Below, in pieces: positions 17,037 through 25,320 of a DNA stretch of 64,000 nucleotides (position 1 is its first letter; every line of letters begins with the position of its first letter). Source of the DNA: Nocardioides scoriae (GTDB taxonomy: Bacteria; Actinomycetota; Actinomycetes; Propionibacteriales; Nocardioidaceae). The notes under the pieces are model-generated. The model did no database searches. It saw only the letters and a program-made list of their open reading frames with translations, and was not told the origin of the DNA. The stretch spans positions 2,418,001 through 2,482,000 of the forward strand of contig NZ_LT629757.1 of NCBI RefSeq assembly GCF_900104965.1, written 5' to 3'. The position numbers and the translations under genes are program-made.

Positions 17037-17897
17037 ATGAGCGAGCTGCACGACCCGGTCCTGCGCTGGTACGCCGACCACGCCCGCGAGCTGCCCTGGC
17101 GCGGGCCGGGGGCGAGCCCGTGGCGCGTCATGGTCAGCGAGTTCATGCTGCAGCAGACGCCGGTGGCGCGCGTCGTGCCCGTCTTCGAGGCGTGGCTGGA
17201 GACCTGGCCGACCCCCGCCGACCTCGCGGCCGCCCCCAGCGGCGAGGCGGTCCGGGCCTGGGGCCGGCTGGGCTACCCCCGCCGCGCGCTGCGGCTGCAC
17301 GCCGCCGCCACGGCGATCACCGAGCAGCACGGCGGCGAGGTGCCCGACGCGTACGCCGACCTGATCGCCCTGCCCGGAGTCGGCGACTACACCGCCAGCG
17401 CGATCGCGTCGTTCGCCTTCGGCCACCGGCACGCCGTGCTCGACACCAACGTCCGCCGGGTGTTCGCCCGGGCCGTCAGCGGCACGGAGTTCCCCGGCAC
17501 GGCCGTCACCCGGCCGGAGCGCGAGCTGGCCGAGTCGCTGGTGCCCGACGAGGAGCCGGCCACCTGGGCGATCGCCGTGATGGAGCTCGGCGCGCTCGTG
17601 TGCACGGCGGCGGCGCCCCGGTGCGGGAGCTGCCCGGTCCAGGACCGCTGCGCCTGGTGGGCGGCCGGCCGACCGGCGTACGACGGACCGCCGCGGCGCG
17701 GCCAGGCCTGGGCCGGCACCGACCGCCAGGTCCGCGGCCGGCTGATGGCGGTGCTCCGCGACGAGCCCGGCACCGTCTCGGCCGGTCGCCTCGAGCAGGC
17801 CTGGGCCGAGCCGGTGCAGCGCGAGCGTGCCCTGGCGAGCCTGGTCGCCGACGGCCTCGTGGTCCGCGTCGGCGACCGGTTCGCCCTGCCCGACTAG
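17037..17897 (+). CDS. mutY: A/G-specific adenine glycosylase MutY
   Basis: A 286-residue HhH-GPD glycosylase that removes adenine opposite 8-oxoguanine. Catalytic Glu35 (SEFMLQQTPV) and Asp136 (VLDTNVRR) are present, the HhH is LPGVGDYTASAIASF, and the 4Fe-4S loop is C-x6-C-x2-C-x5-C (C189, C196, C199, C205). It lacks the long NUDIX-like C-terminal domain of E. coli MutY and is normal for actinobacteria. ATG 17037 gives the standard N-terminus; GATGAT 7 nt upstream is a weak -10. In Mtb the gene is also near disA (Rv3589). It is convergent with clpC across a perfect terminator. Confidence 0.95.
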   Translation: MSELHDPVLRWYADHARELPWRGPGASPWRVMVSEFMLQQTPVARVVPVFEAWLETWPTPADLAAAPSGEAVRAWGRLGYPRRALRLHAAATAITEQHGGEVPDAYADLIALPGVGDYTASAIASFAFGHRHAVLDTNVRRVFARAVSGTEFPGTAVTRPERELAESLVPDEEPATWAIAVMELGALVCTAAAPRCGSCPVQDRCAWWAAGRPAYDGPPRRGQAWAGTDRQVRGRLMAVLRDEPGTVSAGRLEQAWAEPVQRERALASLVADGLVVRVGDRFALPD

Positions 17898-17946
17898 CGG
17901 CGACCAGCGCCCCGTCCACGACGCGCGCCGGCCCCGGGGAGCACGA

Positions 17947-17975
17947 GACCCCGCAGGCCGGGGGCCTGCGGGGTC
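17947..17975. terminator. Bidirectional terminator between mutY and clpC
   Basis: A perfect 13-bp stem (GACCCCGCAGGCC / GGCCTGCGGGGTC) with a 3-nt GGG loop lies in the gap between the convergent mutY and clpC stops. It can serve both strands. No strong U-tract follows, as is usual in high-GC actinobacteria. Confidence 0.75.
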
Positions 17976-17994
17976 GGGTGGTGGAACGGGTGGG

Positions 17995-20541
17995 TCAGTC
18001 GCCGAGCGGCTCGCCCTTGGGGACGTCGACCGGACCGTCGCTGTCGTCGGGACCGCCGACGGGCTCGAGCGGCACCGAGTCGGGCAGCTCGCCCTTGGTG
18101 TTGCCCTGGAAGGTGAAGGACGCGTCCTTCCCCTCGCCCTCGACGCCGACCAGGATGATCTGGCCGGGTCCGACCTCGCCGAAGAGCATCTTCTCGGCCA
18201 GGACGTCCTCGATCTCGCGCTGGACCGTGCGACGCAGCGGCCGCGCGCCCAGCACCGGGTCGAACCCGCGGGTCGCGAGCAGGTCCTTGGCGACCTGCGT
18301 CAGCTCCAGCGACATGTCGCGGTCCTTGAGGCGCAGCTCCACCGAGGCGACCATGTTGTCGACCATCGAGATGATCTGCTCCTTGGTCAGGGGCGGGAAC
18401 ACGATGATCTCGTCGACGCGGTTGAGGAACTCGGGCCGGAAGTGCTGCTTGAGCTCCTCCGACACCTTGGTCTTCATCCGGTCGTAGGTGCCCTCGTCGC
18501 CCGACTGGTTGAAGCCCAGGCTGACGCCCTTGGAGATGTCGCGGGTGCCGAGGTTGGTCGTCATGATGATGACGGTGTTCTTGAAGTCCACGACCCGGCC
18601 CTGGGAGTCGGTCAGGCGACCTTCCTCCAGGATCTGCAGCAGGCTGTTGAAGATGTCGGGGTGGGCCTTCTCGACCTCGTCGAAGAGCACCACGGAGAAC
18701 GGCTTGCGGCGCACCTTCTCGGTGAGCTGGCCGCCCTCCTCGTAGCCGACGTAGCCGGGGGGCGAGCCGAAGAGCCGCGAGACGGTGTGCTTCTCGCTGA
18801 ACTCCGACATGTCGAGCTGGATCAGCGCGTCCTCGTCGCCGAAGAGGAACTCGGCGAGCGTCTTGGACAGCCACGTCTTGCCGACGCCCGAGGGCCCGGC
18901 GAAGATGAACGACCCGCCGGGGCGCTTGGGGTCCTTCAGACCCGCGCGCGTGCGTCGGATCGCCCGGCTGAGCGCCTTGACGGCCTCCTCCTGGCCGATG
19001 ACCCGCTTGTGGAGCTCGTCCTCCATCTTGAGCAGCCGCGTGGACTCCTCCTCGGAGAGCTTGACGATCGGGATGCCGGTGGCGACGGCGAGGACCTCGG
19101 CGATGAGCTCCTCGTCCACCTCGGCGACGACGTCCATGTCGCCCGCACGCCACTGCTTCTCGCGCTCGCCCTTGGCCAGGATGAGCTGCTTCTCCTCGTC
19201 GCGCAGGCGCGCGGCGGCCTCGAAGTCCTGCCCGTCGATGGCCCCCTCCTTGCGCTTGCGCACCTCGGAGATCTTGTCGTCGAACTCGCGCAGGTCCGGC
19301 GGCGCGGTCATCCGGCGGATCCGCAGTCGCGAGCCCGCCTCGTCGATGAGGTCGATGGCCTTGTCGGGCAGGAACCGGTCGGAGATGTAGCGGTCGGCCA
19401 GCGTCGCCGCGGAGACCAGCGCCTCGTCGGTGATGGTGACGCGGTGGTGCGCCTCGTAGCGGTCGCGCAGGCCCTTGAGCATCTCGATGGTGTGCGCGAT
19501 CGAGGGCTCGTTGACCTGGATCGGCTGGAAGCGCCGCTCGAGGGCGGCGTCCTTCTCGAGGTGCTTGCGGTACTCGTCGAGCGTGGTGGCACCGATGGTC
19601 TGCAGCTCGCCGCGGGCCAGCATCGGCTTGAGGATGCTGGCGGCGTCGATCGCGCCCTCGGCCGCGCCGGCCCCGACGAGGGTGTGGATCTCGTCGATGA
19701 ACAGCACGATGTCGCCGCGCGTGCGGATCTCCTTGAGCACCTTCTTCAGGCGCTCCTCGAAGTCACCGCGGTAGCGGGAGCCGGCGACCAGGGCACCGAG
19801 GTCGAGGGTGTAGATCTGCTTGTCGCGCAGCGTCTCGGGCACGTCGCCCTTGACGATGTCCTGCGCGAGGCCCTCGACGATGGTGGTCTTGCCGACGCCG
19901 GGCTCGCCGATGAGCACCGGGTTGTTCTTCGTGCGGCGCGAGAGGATCTGCATGACCCGCTCGATCTCCTGGGAGCGGCCGATGACGGGGTCGAGCTTGC
20001 CCTCCTTGGCCGCCTGGGTGAGGTTGCGACCGAACTGGTCGAGCACCAGCGACGAGGAGGGGGCGGCCTCCGGCGCGGTGCCGGCGGTCTGCTGCTCCTT
20101 GCCCTGGTAGCCCGAGAGCAGCTGGATGACCTGCTGGCGCACCCGGTTGAGGTCGGCGCCGAGCTTGTGCAGCACCTGGGCGGCGACGCCCTCGCCCTCG
20201 CGGATGAGGCCGAGCAGGATGTGCTCGGTGCCGATGTAGTTGTGGCCGAGCTGCAGCGCCTCGCGCAGCGACAGCTCGAGGACCTTCTTGGCCCGCGGGG
20301 TGAAGGGGATGTGGCCGCTGGGCGCCTGCTGGCCCTGGCCGATGATCTCCTCGACCTGGGCGCGCACGGCCTCCAGGGAGACGCCGAGGCTCTCGAGGGC
20401 CTTGGCGGCGATGCCGTCGCCCTCGTGGATGAGGCCGAGCAGGATGTGCTCGGTCCCGATGTAGTTGTGCGAGAGCATGCGGGCCTCTTCCTGGGCCAGC
20501 ACGACGACTCGTCGGGCTCGGTCGGTGAACCGCTCGAACAT
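17995..20541 (-). CDS. clpC: ATP-dependent Clp protease ATP-binding subunit ClpC
   Basis: An 848-residue class I Clp ATPase: two N-terminal Clp-N repeats ([16 protein letters not shown] and [17 protein letters not shown]), AAA1 with Walker [14 protein letters not shown] (about 208-220), a UVR-containing middle domain, and AAA2 with [13 protein letters not shown]. It unfolds substrates for ClpP and is essential in mycobacteria (ClpC1, Rv3596c). GGAG 6 nt before the ATG is the ribosome binding site. A -10 TAGGCT at 20609-20614 and a ClgR-type box at 20640-20653 lie in the end of the upstream membrane-protein gene. In Mtb clpC1 and lsr2 are adjacent; here a two-component operon and two other genes are inserted. 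Confidence 0.97.
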   Translation of the reverse strand: MFERFTDRARRVVVLAQEEARMLSHNYIGTEHILLGLIHEGDGIAAKALESLGVSLEAVRAQVEEIIGQGQQAPSGHIPFTPRAKKVLELSLREALQLGHNYIGTEHILLGLIREGEGVAAQVLHKLGADLNRVRQQVIQLLSGYQGKEQQTAGTAPEAAPSSSLVLDQFGRNLTQAAKEGKLDPVIGRSQEIERVMQILSRRTKNNPVLIGEPGVGKTTIVEGLAQDIVKGDVPETLRDKQIYTLDLGALVAGSRYRGDFEERLKKVLKEIRTRGDIVLFIDEIHTLVGAGAAEGAIDAASILKPMLARGELQTIGATTLDEYRKHLEKDAALERRFQPIQVNEPSIAHTIEMLKGLRDRYEAHHRVTITDEALVSAATLADRYISDRFLPDKAIDLIDEAGSRLRIRRMTAPPDLREFDDKISEVRKRKEGAIDGQDFEAAARLRDEEKQLILAKGEREKQWRAGDMDVVAEVDEELIAEVLAVATGIPIVKLSEEESTRLLKMEDELHKRVIGQEEAVKALSRAIRRTRAGLKDPKRPGGSFIFAGPSGVGKTWLSKTLAEFLFGDEDALIQLDMSEFSEKHTVSRLFGSPPGYVGYEEGGQLTEKVRRKPFSVVLFDEVEKAHPDIFNSLLQILEEGRLTDSQGRVVDFKNTVIIMTTNLGTRDISKGVSLGFNQSGDEGTYDRMKTKVSEELKQHFRPEFLNRVDEIIVFPPLTKEQIISMVDNMVASVELRLKDRDMSLELTQVAKDLLATRGFDPVLGARPLRRTVQREIEDVLAEKMLFGEVGPGQIILVGVEGEGKDASFTFQGNTKGELPDSVPLEPVGGPDDSDGPVDVPKGEPLGD

Positions 20542-20601
20542 GGGCTACTCCTCAAGACTCTGCAGGGTCGACCAGTGCGACCCGCACGGCCGGTTCAACC
20601 C

Positions 20602-21216
20602 TCACCTCAGCCTACGTGTTCCGGGCCAACCGGGGTTATCGCTCTCAGCGAACACGGCCGCCACCCGCCTCCTCGCACGGGCGGTGGTCCGCTCGGCGAC
20701 GAGCGCCACGCCCAGGCCCACGCCGACCAGCCCCTCGGTCGCCCAGTAGCCGGTCGAGGTGCTGGCCCGCAGCAGCGCCAGGCCGTACGCCGCCTCGGCG
20801 ACGAGCAGCCCGGGCAGGACCAGCGCGCCCAGCACCCGCCGCCACCCGCGGGCGCGACGCGACCACACGGCCCCCACCCCGAGCACCGGCCCGACCGTCG
20901 CGGCGGCCACCAGCCAGAACCCCACCGAGCCCGGGCTGACGCTGAACCCGCGCAGGTGGGCCACCGCGTAGTAGCCCGCCACCAGGGCGACCAGCGCCAG
21001 CACCGCGACCGCGGCACCCCGGGGCGCGGAACCCGCCGGCCGGGCCAGCAGCCACGCCACCAGGCACCACGACCCCGCCGAGTTGGCGAACGACGCGACG
21101 GCCGCCGGCAGCACCGTCTGCAGCAAGGAGGTCGCCGCGCCGGCCAGCCCTGCGACGACGAGCACCGTCGCCACCCGGGCCACCGACCGGGCCGGCGACG
21201 GGGTCGGCTCAGCCAC
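20602..21216 (-). CDS. Multi-pass membrane protein in a two-component operon
   Basis: A 204-residue integral membrane protein with about six hydrophobic segments (for example VATVLVVAGLAGAATSLLQ, AAVAVLALVALVAGYYAVA, GFWLVAAATVGPVLGVGAV). GTG 21216 overlaps the regulator stop by 8 nt, so it is the third gene of the kinase-regulator operon. No family is recognised. It may be the target or a sensory partner of the kinase, which is itself rich in membrane segments. Its last codons overlap the clpC promoter region. Confidence 0.75.
   Translation of the reverse strand: MAEPTPSPARSVARVATVLVVAGLAGAATSLLQTVLPAAVASFANSAGSWCLVAWLLARPAGSAPRGAAVAVLALVALVAGYYAVAHLRGFSVSPGSVGFWLVAAATVGPVLGVGAVWSRRARGWRRVLGALVLPGLLVAEAAYGLALLRASTSTGYWATEGLVGVGLGVALVAERTTARARRRVAAVFAESDNPGWPGTRRLR
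20609..20614 (-). promoter_or_regulatory. -10 box TAGGCT of clpC
   Basis: TAGGCT on the minus strand, about 67 nt upstream of the clpC ATG. The predicted start near 20603 is about 43 nt downstream of the centre of the ClgR box. Confidence 0.5.
20640..20653 (-). promoter_or_regulatory. ClgR-type activator box (GTTCGC-N5-GCG) upstream of clpC
   Basis: On the minus strand GTTCGCTGAGAGCG matches exactly the GTTCGC-N5-GCG consensus of ClgR, the actinobacterial activator of clp genes. It is centred about 32-35 nt upstream of the clpC -10, where an activator would overlap or flank the -35. It lies inside the 3' coding end of the upstream gene. Confidence 0.65.
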
Positions 21217-21856
21217 CGGGACGCACCAGGCCGTGCTCGTAGGCCCACACCACGGCCTGGATCCGGTCGCGCAGCCCGAGCTTGCGCAGCACCTCGGCGA
21301 CGTGCGACTTGACCGTCTCCGGGGCCACCACGAGGTCGGCGGCGATCTCGGCGTTGGAGCGGCCGCGCGCCAGCTCCCCGAGCACCTCGCGCTCCCGGGG
21401 ACTGAGGGGGGCCAGGTCGGCGTCCGGCGGGGCGGCTCCACGCGCCGCGAAGTCGTCGACGAGCCGCCGGGTCACCGCCGGCCCCAGCAGCATCGAGCCG
21501 TCGGCCACCAGCCGCACGCCCTCGACCAGCCGCTCGGCGGTCACGTCCTTGAGCAGGAACCCGCTGGCGCCCGCCCGGATCGCCTCGTAGACGTAGGAGT
21601 CGAGGTCGAAGGTCGTCAGGACCAGCACGCGGGTGGCCAGCTCGGCGGTGATCACCCGGGTCGCCTCGATCCCGTCGAGGTGCGGCATCCGGACGTCGAC
21701 CAGCGCCAGGTCGGGCGTCGTGCGCCGGGCCAGCTCGACCAGCTCGCGGCCGTCGGCGGCGGTGCCGACCACCTCGAGGTCGGGCTGGGCGTCGAGCAGC
21801 GCCGCGAAGCCCGCGCAGATGACCGGCTGGTCGTCGGCGACCACCACCCGCGTCAC
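21209..21856 (-). CDS. NarL/LuxR-type response regulator
   Basis: A 215-residue regulator: receiver domain with VVADDQPVICAGF (acidic pocket), phospho-acceptor Asp in LALVDVRMPHLDG (about 54) and Lys in GFLLKDV, then a LuxR HTH (LSPREREVLGELARGRSNAEIAADL...VKSHVAEVLRKL). It binds DNA once phosphorylated by the kinase encoded immediately upstream, whose stop overlaps this gene's GTG by 4 nt (GTGA). The downstream membrane protein overlaps its end. Confidence 0.92.
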   Translation of the reverse strand: MTRVVVADDQPVICAGFAALLDAQPDLEVVGTAADGRELVELARRTTPDLALVDVRMPHLDGIEATRVITAELATRVLVLTTFDLDSYVYEAIRAGASGFLLKDVTAERLVEGVRLVADGSMLLGPAVTRRLVDDFAARGAAPPDADLAPLSPREREVLGELARGRSNAEIAADLVVAPETVKSHVAEVLRKLGLRDRIQAVVWAYEHGLVRPGG

Positions 21857-23250
21857 CGGGCACCGCCCGCCACCACCGGCCCGGCGGGGCCGAGCGGCAG
21901 GGTCGCCTCCAGGGCGAAGCCGCCGTCGCGGGGCCCGGCCACCAGCCGGCCGCCGAGCGCCTCGACCCGCTCGCGCATCCCCACCAGGCCGTGGCCCACC
22001 GTCCCGCTCGGTGCCGGGTCGCCGACGGGGAGGCGCCGCGTGGGCGCCGGGAGCGGGGCGCCGGTGGCCAGGGGGGCGATGGGGGCCGTGGGCTCGTCGC
22101 CGCGCGGCCAGGTCGCGCCGCCCGTGGGCGCGGTGACCACGGAGACGACCACCAGGCCGGCCGTGCGCTCGAGCCGCACGGTCGTCGCGGACCCGGCGGC
22201 GTGCTTGCGGGCGTTGGTCAGTCCCTCCTGGACCACCCGGTAGGCGACGTAGCCCAGCGCCGGGTCGGTGCCGGCCGCCACCCGGTCGACGGGGTCGCCC
22301 ACCAGCGCCACCTGCTCGCCCGACGAGGAGGACCGCTCCACCAGCGCGGCGACGTCGGACCAGGACGGCTGCGGCGCGCGGTCCCCCACGCTGCGGCCGA
22401 GGATGCCGAGCACCCCGCGCAGCTCGTCGAGCGCGCGGCGGGCGTCGGAGGCGATCTCCGCGAGCACCGAGCGGGCCTCGGGCTGCAGCCCGGGGTGGGT
22501 GTACGGCGCGGTCTCGGCGCGGACCGCGATCAGCGAGACGTGGTGGGCCACGACGTCGTGCAGGTCGCGGGCCAGCCGGGCGCGCTCGGCGGTCACCTCG
22601 GACTGCTCCTCCACCTCGGCGCTGCGCGCGGCGACCCGCTGCCGGGCGTCCAGGCCCCTGGCCACCGCGTCCCGGCCCACGAGGGTGGCCACGAGCAGGC
22701 CGCCGAGCGCGAGGACGTAGAGCACGCCCACCACCAGCGCGTCGGTGAACCGGAGCTCGACCACGGACCCCAGCGGCGCCTCCATCGGGAGCCGCACCAC
22801 GAACCACAGCGCGACCGTCGCGAGCGCGGCCAGGGTCGCCAGCACCGAGGCGGAGGGGCTGTGCCAGGCGGCGGCGACCGTGATGCCGGCGAGGACCGCG
22901 ACCACCGCGAACGGCACCGCGCTCCCGAGCACGACCACGGCGACCAGCGGCAGCAGCGCCAGGCCCACGGCCGCGAGCGGGCGACGCACGCCGAGCAGCA
23001 CCACCGCGGCGGCGATCGCCCCCGTGGCCACCCACAGGGCCAGGGCGAGCAGCCCGACGACCGCGCCCACGACGCTCCCGACGCCAGCGAACCGGTCGAG
23101 CCCGTAGGAGGCCAGGCGGGCGACGTCGACGGGCACCCAGCGCGAGGAGGCCACGCACAGGAAGACGACGGCCGCGGCGACGCGGGAGACGAGCACCCAG
23201 GTCTCGGGCACCGGGCCGGGACGGGGATCGAGCAGGCGGGTCGGGATCAC
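21853..23250 (-). CDS. Membrane sensor histidine kinase (HisKA_3 type)
   Basis: A 465-residue kinase. Residues about 15-200 hold six or so membrane segments with almost no extracellular loops, so it probably senses a membrane-associated or intramembrane signal. The dimerisation domain has ERARLARDLHDVVAHHVSL with the phospho-His after the D-L pair. The N-box LTNARKHA and the G2-like HGLVGMRERVEALGG are present, but the usual DxGxG between them is replaced by VTAPTGGATWPRG and a Pro-rich insert, a deviation seen in some actinobacterial kinases. GGGAGGA precedes GTG 23250. It heads a kinase-regulator-membrane-protein operon. Confidence 0.88.
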   Translation of the reverse strand: MIPTRLLDPRPGPVPETWVLVSRVAAAVVFLCVASSRWVPVDVARLASYGLDRFAGVGSVVGAVVGLLALALWVATGAIAAAVVLLGVRRPLAAVGLALLPLVAVVVLGSAVPFAVVAVLAGITVAAAWHSPSASVLATLAALATVALWFVVRLPMEAPLGSVVELRFTDALVVGVLYVLALGGLLVATLVGRDAVARGLDARQRVAARSAEVEEQSEVTAERARLARDLHDVVAHHVSLIAVRAETAPYTHPGLQPEARSVLAEIASDARRALDELRGVLGILGRSVGDRAPQPSWSDVAALVERSSSSGEQVALVGDPVDRVAAGTDPALGYVAYRVVQEGLTNARKHAAGSATTVRLERTAGLVVVSVVTAPTGGATWPRGDEPTAPIAPLATGAPLPAPTRRLPVGDPAPSGTVGHGLVGMRERVEALGGRLVAGPRDGGFALEATLPLGPAGPVVAGGAR

Positions 23251-23318
23251 GGGACGATCCTCCCGGCCGCGACGTGGCCGCGGCCACCCCCGCGCGAGCG
23301 ATCTCGCCGCCGCGCGGC

Positions 23319-23334
23319 TCCCCCGCGCGGGGGA
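23319..23334. terminator. Palindrome after the DUF2071 gene, candidate terminator
   Basis: TCCCCCGCGCGGGGGA is a perfect 16-bp palindrome in the 119-nt gap between the DUF2071 stop and the kinase start. It could terminate the upstream DUF2071/flavin-reductase transcript on the minus strand. A second short GC-rich inverted repeat (CCGCGCGG) overlaps it. Confidence 0.45.
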
Positions 23335-23369
23335 CCCGACCCGGCGGTCCGGGGCCGGGCCCCGGCGGC

Positions 23370-24050
23370 TCAGCGCTGGGGCGCGCCGAACTGGGTCCGC
23401 ACCCCCGGGGACCACAGCACCGACTCGGGCGGCCGGTCGGTGACGCCCGGCAGCCCGGCCGCGGCGACCAGGCCGTCGTCGCAGTGGAGCAGCTCGGCGC
23501 GGCGCAGCGGCCACGCCGGGTGCGTGTTGGGCACCCACAGCGGCCGGCTGCCCACCCGGTGGTGCATCCCGAAGCGGGCGGTGAGGAAGACGCTCAGGTC
23601 GTCGTGGACGAGCTCGTCGGTCGGGCGGACCGCGAGGTCGGTCGACGCGCCGCGGCCGGGCGGCGTACGACGGCGCGAGGCGTAGCGGATCCGGCCGGTG
23701 GCCTCCGCCCAGCGCTCCATCCGGATCCGTGACCACCGGTAGCGCACGCCGACCGGGTTGGTCGCGGCCACGAGCGCCAGCCGCTCGGTCTCCAGCGACC
23801 GGAACACCACCCCGCGGCGGCCCTGGTCGTCGGTGGAGTAGAGACGCACGTTGATCTCGGCGAAGTCGCCCAGGTAGGGCAGGGGGTGGCCGAGGCCGAA
23901 CCCGGCCCGGCGCATCTCGAAGCCGATCAGCCCCACCCAGCTCGACCCGTCGTGGACGTCCGGGCGCGCGCCCGGCGGCATCCAGCGCTGCACCCGCTCC
24001 GGCTCGACGCGCCAGTGGAGGAAGACCAGGTCGGCCCAGACCTGGTCCAT
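23370..24050 (-). CDS. DUF2071 family protein
   Basis: A 226-residue protein with the DUF2071 (YqjF-like) layout: LVFLHWRVEPERVQRWMPPG near the N-terminus, SWVGLIGFEMRRAGF, the conserved FAEINVRLYS segment, then the C-terminal acetoacetate-decarboxylase-like beta-barrel part. Its function is unknown. ATG 24050 is preferred because GGGA lies 9 nt upstream and the first residues match the family start; GTG 24056 is possible. It follows the flavin reductase gene by 35 nt and is probably co-transcribed. Confidence 0.82.
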   Translation of the reverse strand: MDQVWADLVFLHWRVEPERVQRWMPPGARPDVHDGSSWVGLIGFEMRRAGFGLGHPLPYLGDFAEINVRLYSTDDQGRRGVVFRSLETERLALVAATNPVGVRYRWSRIRMERWAEATGRIRYASRRRTPPGRGASTDLAVRPTDELVHDDLSVFLTARFGMHHRVGSRPLWVPNTHPAWPLRRAELLHCDDGLVAAAGLPGVTDRPPESVLWSPGVRTQFGAPQR

Positions 24051-24085
24051 CACCACGCGTCCCGGCAGCGGGGGCGCCTGGTCGC

Positions 24086-24697
24086 TCAGAGCACGTCCTC
24101 GGGCTTCTCGGGCCGGGTCAGCCGGAAGACCTCCGGCGGGCGGCCCCACTCGTCGCGCCCCAGGCGCGAGACGGGGCGCAGGTGCTCGAACATCGGGTGG
24201 ACCCCGTCCTCGAGGGCGGAGGTGCGCACCGTGATCGCGGTGACGAGGCCGAAGACGACGAACGCGTGCCCGACCTCGACGATGCGCTCCAGGCGGCACT
24301 CGATCGAGGCGGGCGAGGCCGCGACCCGCTCGGGCCGCACGGTGGCCGACAGCTCGGTCGCGATGCCCAGCGCCCGGGCCTCGTCGTCGCCGTGCTCGAA
24401 CGGCGCGCTGCTCGCGTTGACCTGCTCGAAGAGCTCCTCGGAGGTCACGCTCACCACGAACTCGCCGGTCTGCTCGATGTTGGTGACGGTGTCCTTGTGG
24501 CCCAGCGAGCTGAACAGCACCACGGGCGGCCGACCGCTGGCGACGGTGAAGAACGAGTGCGGGGCGAGGTTGCCGCGGCCCTGCTCGTCGACGGTGGTCA
24601 CCCACGCGATCGGCCGGGGCACGACCAGGGAGTTGAGCAGCTTGTAGGCGTTGACGTCCTCGTCGGAGGGGTCGAACACCGTGCGGTCGTCGGTCAT
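24086..24697 (-). CDS. Flavin reductase-like domain protein
   Basis: A 203-residue flavoprotein of the flavin-reductase-like split-barrel family. PRPIAWVTTVDEQGRGNLAPHSFF (about 27-50) forms the FMN-binding strands, followed by GRPPVVLFSS, KDTVTNIEQTGEFVVSV and the C-terminal VVFGLVTAITV. Such proteins reduce FMN/FAD with NAD(P)H or bind flavin in decarboxylases; no monooxygenase partner is adjacent. TACCCT 6 nt before the ATG makes this a leaderless gene. It is followed by DUF2071. Confidence 0.85.
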   Translation of the reverse strand: MTDDRTVFDPSDEDVNAYKLLNSLVVPRPIAWVTTVDEQGRGNLAPHSFFTVASGRPPVVLFSSLGHKDTVTNIEQTGEFVVSVTSEELFEQVNASSAPFEHGDDEARALGIATELSATVRPERVAASPASIECRLERIVEVGHAFVVFGLVTAITVRTSALEDGVHPMFEHLRPVSRLGRDEWGRPPEVFRLTRPEKPEDVL

Positions 24698-24703
24698 GGC
24701 GTC

Positions 24704-24709
24704 AGGGTA
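24704..24709 (-). promoter_or_regulatory. -10 box TACCCT, leaderless flavin reductase gene
   Basis: TACCCT on the minus strand, 6 nt before ATG 24697. Confidence 0.6.
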
Positions 24710-24775
24710 GGGACCGCACCCTCAGGTGGTGGCCCGACGGGCTCGCCGACGGGGCCCCGGGGTCCGGACGTGCGT

Positions 24776-24807
24776 CGAGCCGGGCCCGCTGCTGCGGGCC
24801 TGGCTCG
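24776..24807 (-). terminator. Terminator hairpin after lsr2
   Basis: CGAGCC-G-GGCCCGC, loop TGCT, GCGGGCC-T-GGCTCG form a 14-pair stem with one G/T pair (wobble in RNA). It starts 17 nt beyond the lsr2 stop and separates it from the leaderless flavin reductase gene. Confidence 0.7.
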
Positions 24808-24823
24808 TGCGGTGGAGCTGGTG

Positions 24824-25171
24824 TCAGTGGGCGGCCGAGTAGGCGTCGCGGACCTCGGCGGAGACGCGCCCGCGCTCGGGGACGTCGAAGCCGTTCTCGC
24901 GGGCCCAGGCGCGGATCTCGGCCGGGGCGGGACCGTTGGAGGCCGCGGAGGAGGCCGAGCCGCTGCTCTTGGAGGAGCCGCGACGACCGCCGCGACCCGA
25001 GACCGGGCGGGCGTGGGCGACGTACGGCGCCAGGGCCTCGCGCAGCTTGGTCGCGTTGTCGGTGTTGAGGTCGATGGCGTAGTCCTTGCCGTCGAGACCG
25101 AACGTGACGGTCTCCTCCGCCTCGGTCTCGTCGATGTCGTCGACCAGCACGATGTGAACCTTTTGAGCCAT
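24824..25171 (-). CDS. lsr2: Lsr2 nucleoid-associated protein
   Basis: A 115-residue Lsr2. The N-terminal dimerisation domain (MAQKVHIVLVDDIDETEAEE; TFGLDGKDYAIDL) is followed by a basic Gly/Ser/Arg linker and a C-terminal DNA-binding domain whose minor-groove hook appears as RGRVSAEV rather than a stand-alone RGR with flanking Gln. It is a xenogeneic silencer of AT-rich DNA. It neighbours lysS as in Mtb (Rv3597c, Rv3598c). ATG 25171 (MAQKV) is the family start; ATG 25183 is in frame upstream with no better signal. Confidence 0.95.
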   Translation of the reverse strand: MAQKVHIVLVDDIDETEAEETVTFGLDGKDYAIDLNTDNATKLREALAPYVAHARPVSGRGGRRGSSKSSGSASSAASNGPAPAEIRAWARENGFDVPERGRVSAEVRDAYSAAH

Positions 25172-25220
25172 GGAGGGAGCCATCCTAGAAATACGCGTCG
25201 AAATGGTGCGGGATATCGGC

Positions 25221-25226
25221 ACCCTA
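25221..25226 (-). promoter_or_regulatory. Candidate -10 (TAGGGT) of lsr2
   Basis: TAGGGT on the minus strand about 50 nt upstream of the lsr2 start; a second candidate, TAGGAT, lies at 25182-25187 and would give an almost leaderless mRNA. The 149-nt gap to lysS is unusually AT-rich for this window. Confidence 0.4.
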
Positions 25227-25320
25227 ACAGGCCACATCGTGAGAAGTCGGCGGCGGCCCGGTCGTTAGCGAAAGGGGTTCCGCGGGTGCGTCAAACGGAA
25301 CGGATAAGTCCGCACACGCA

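Noticed and set aside
17827-21312. A 1,161-codon plus-strand frame opposite clpC.
   Set aside because: It is the antisense shadow of clpC and neighbours; composition is repetitive Leu/Val/Asp/His-type and no domain is recognisable.
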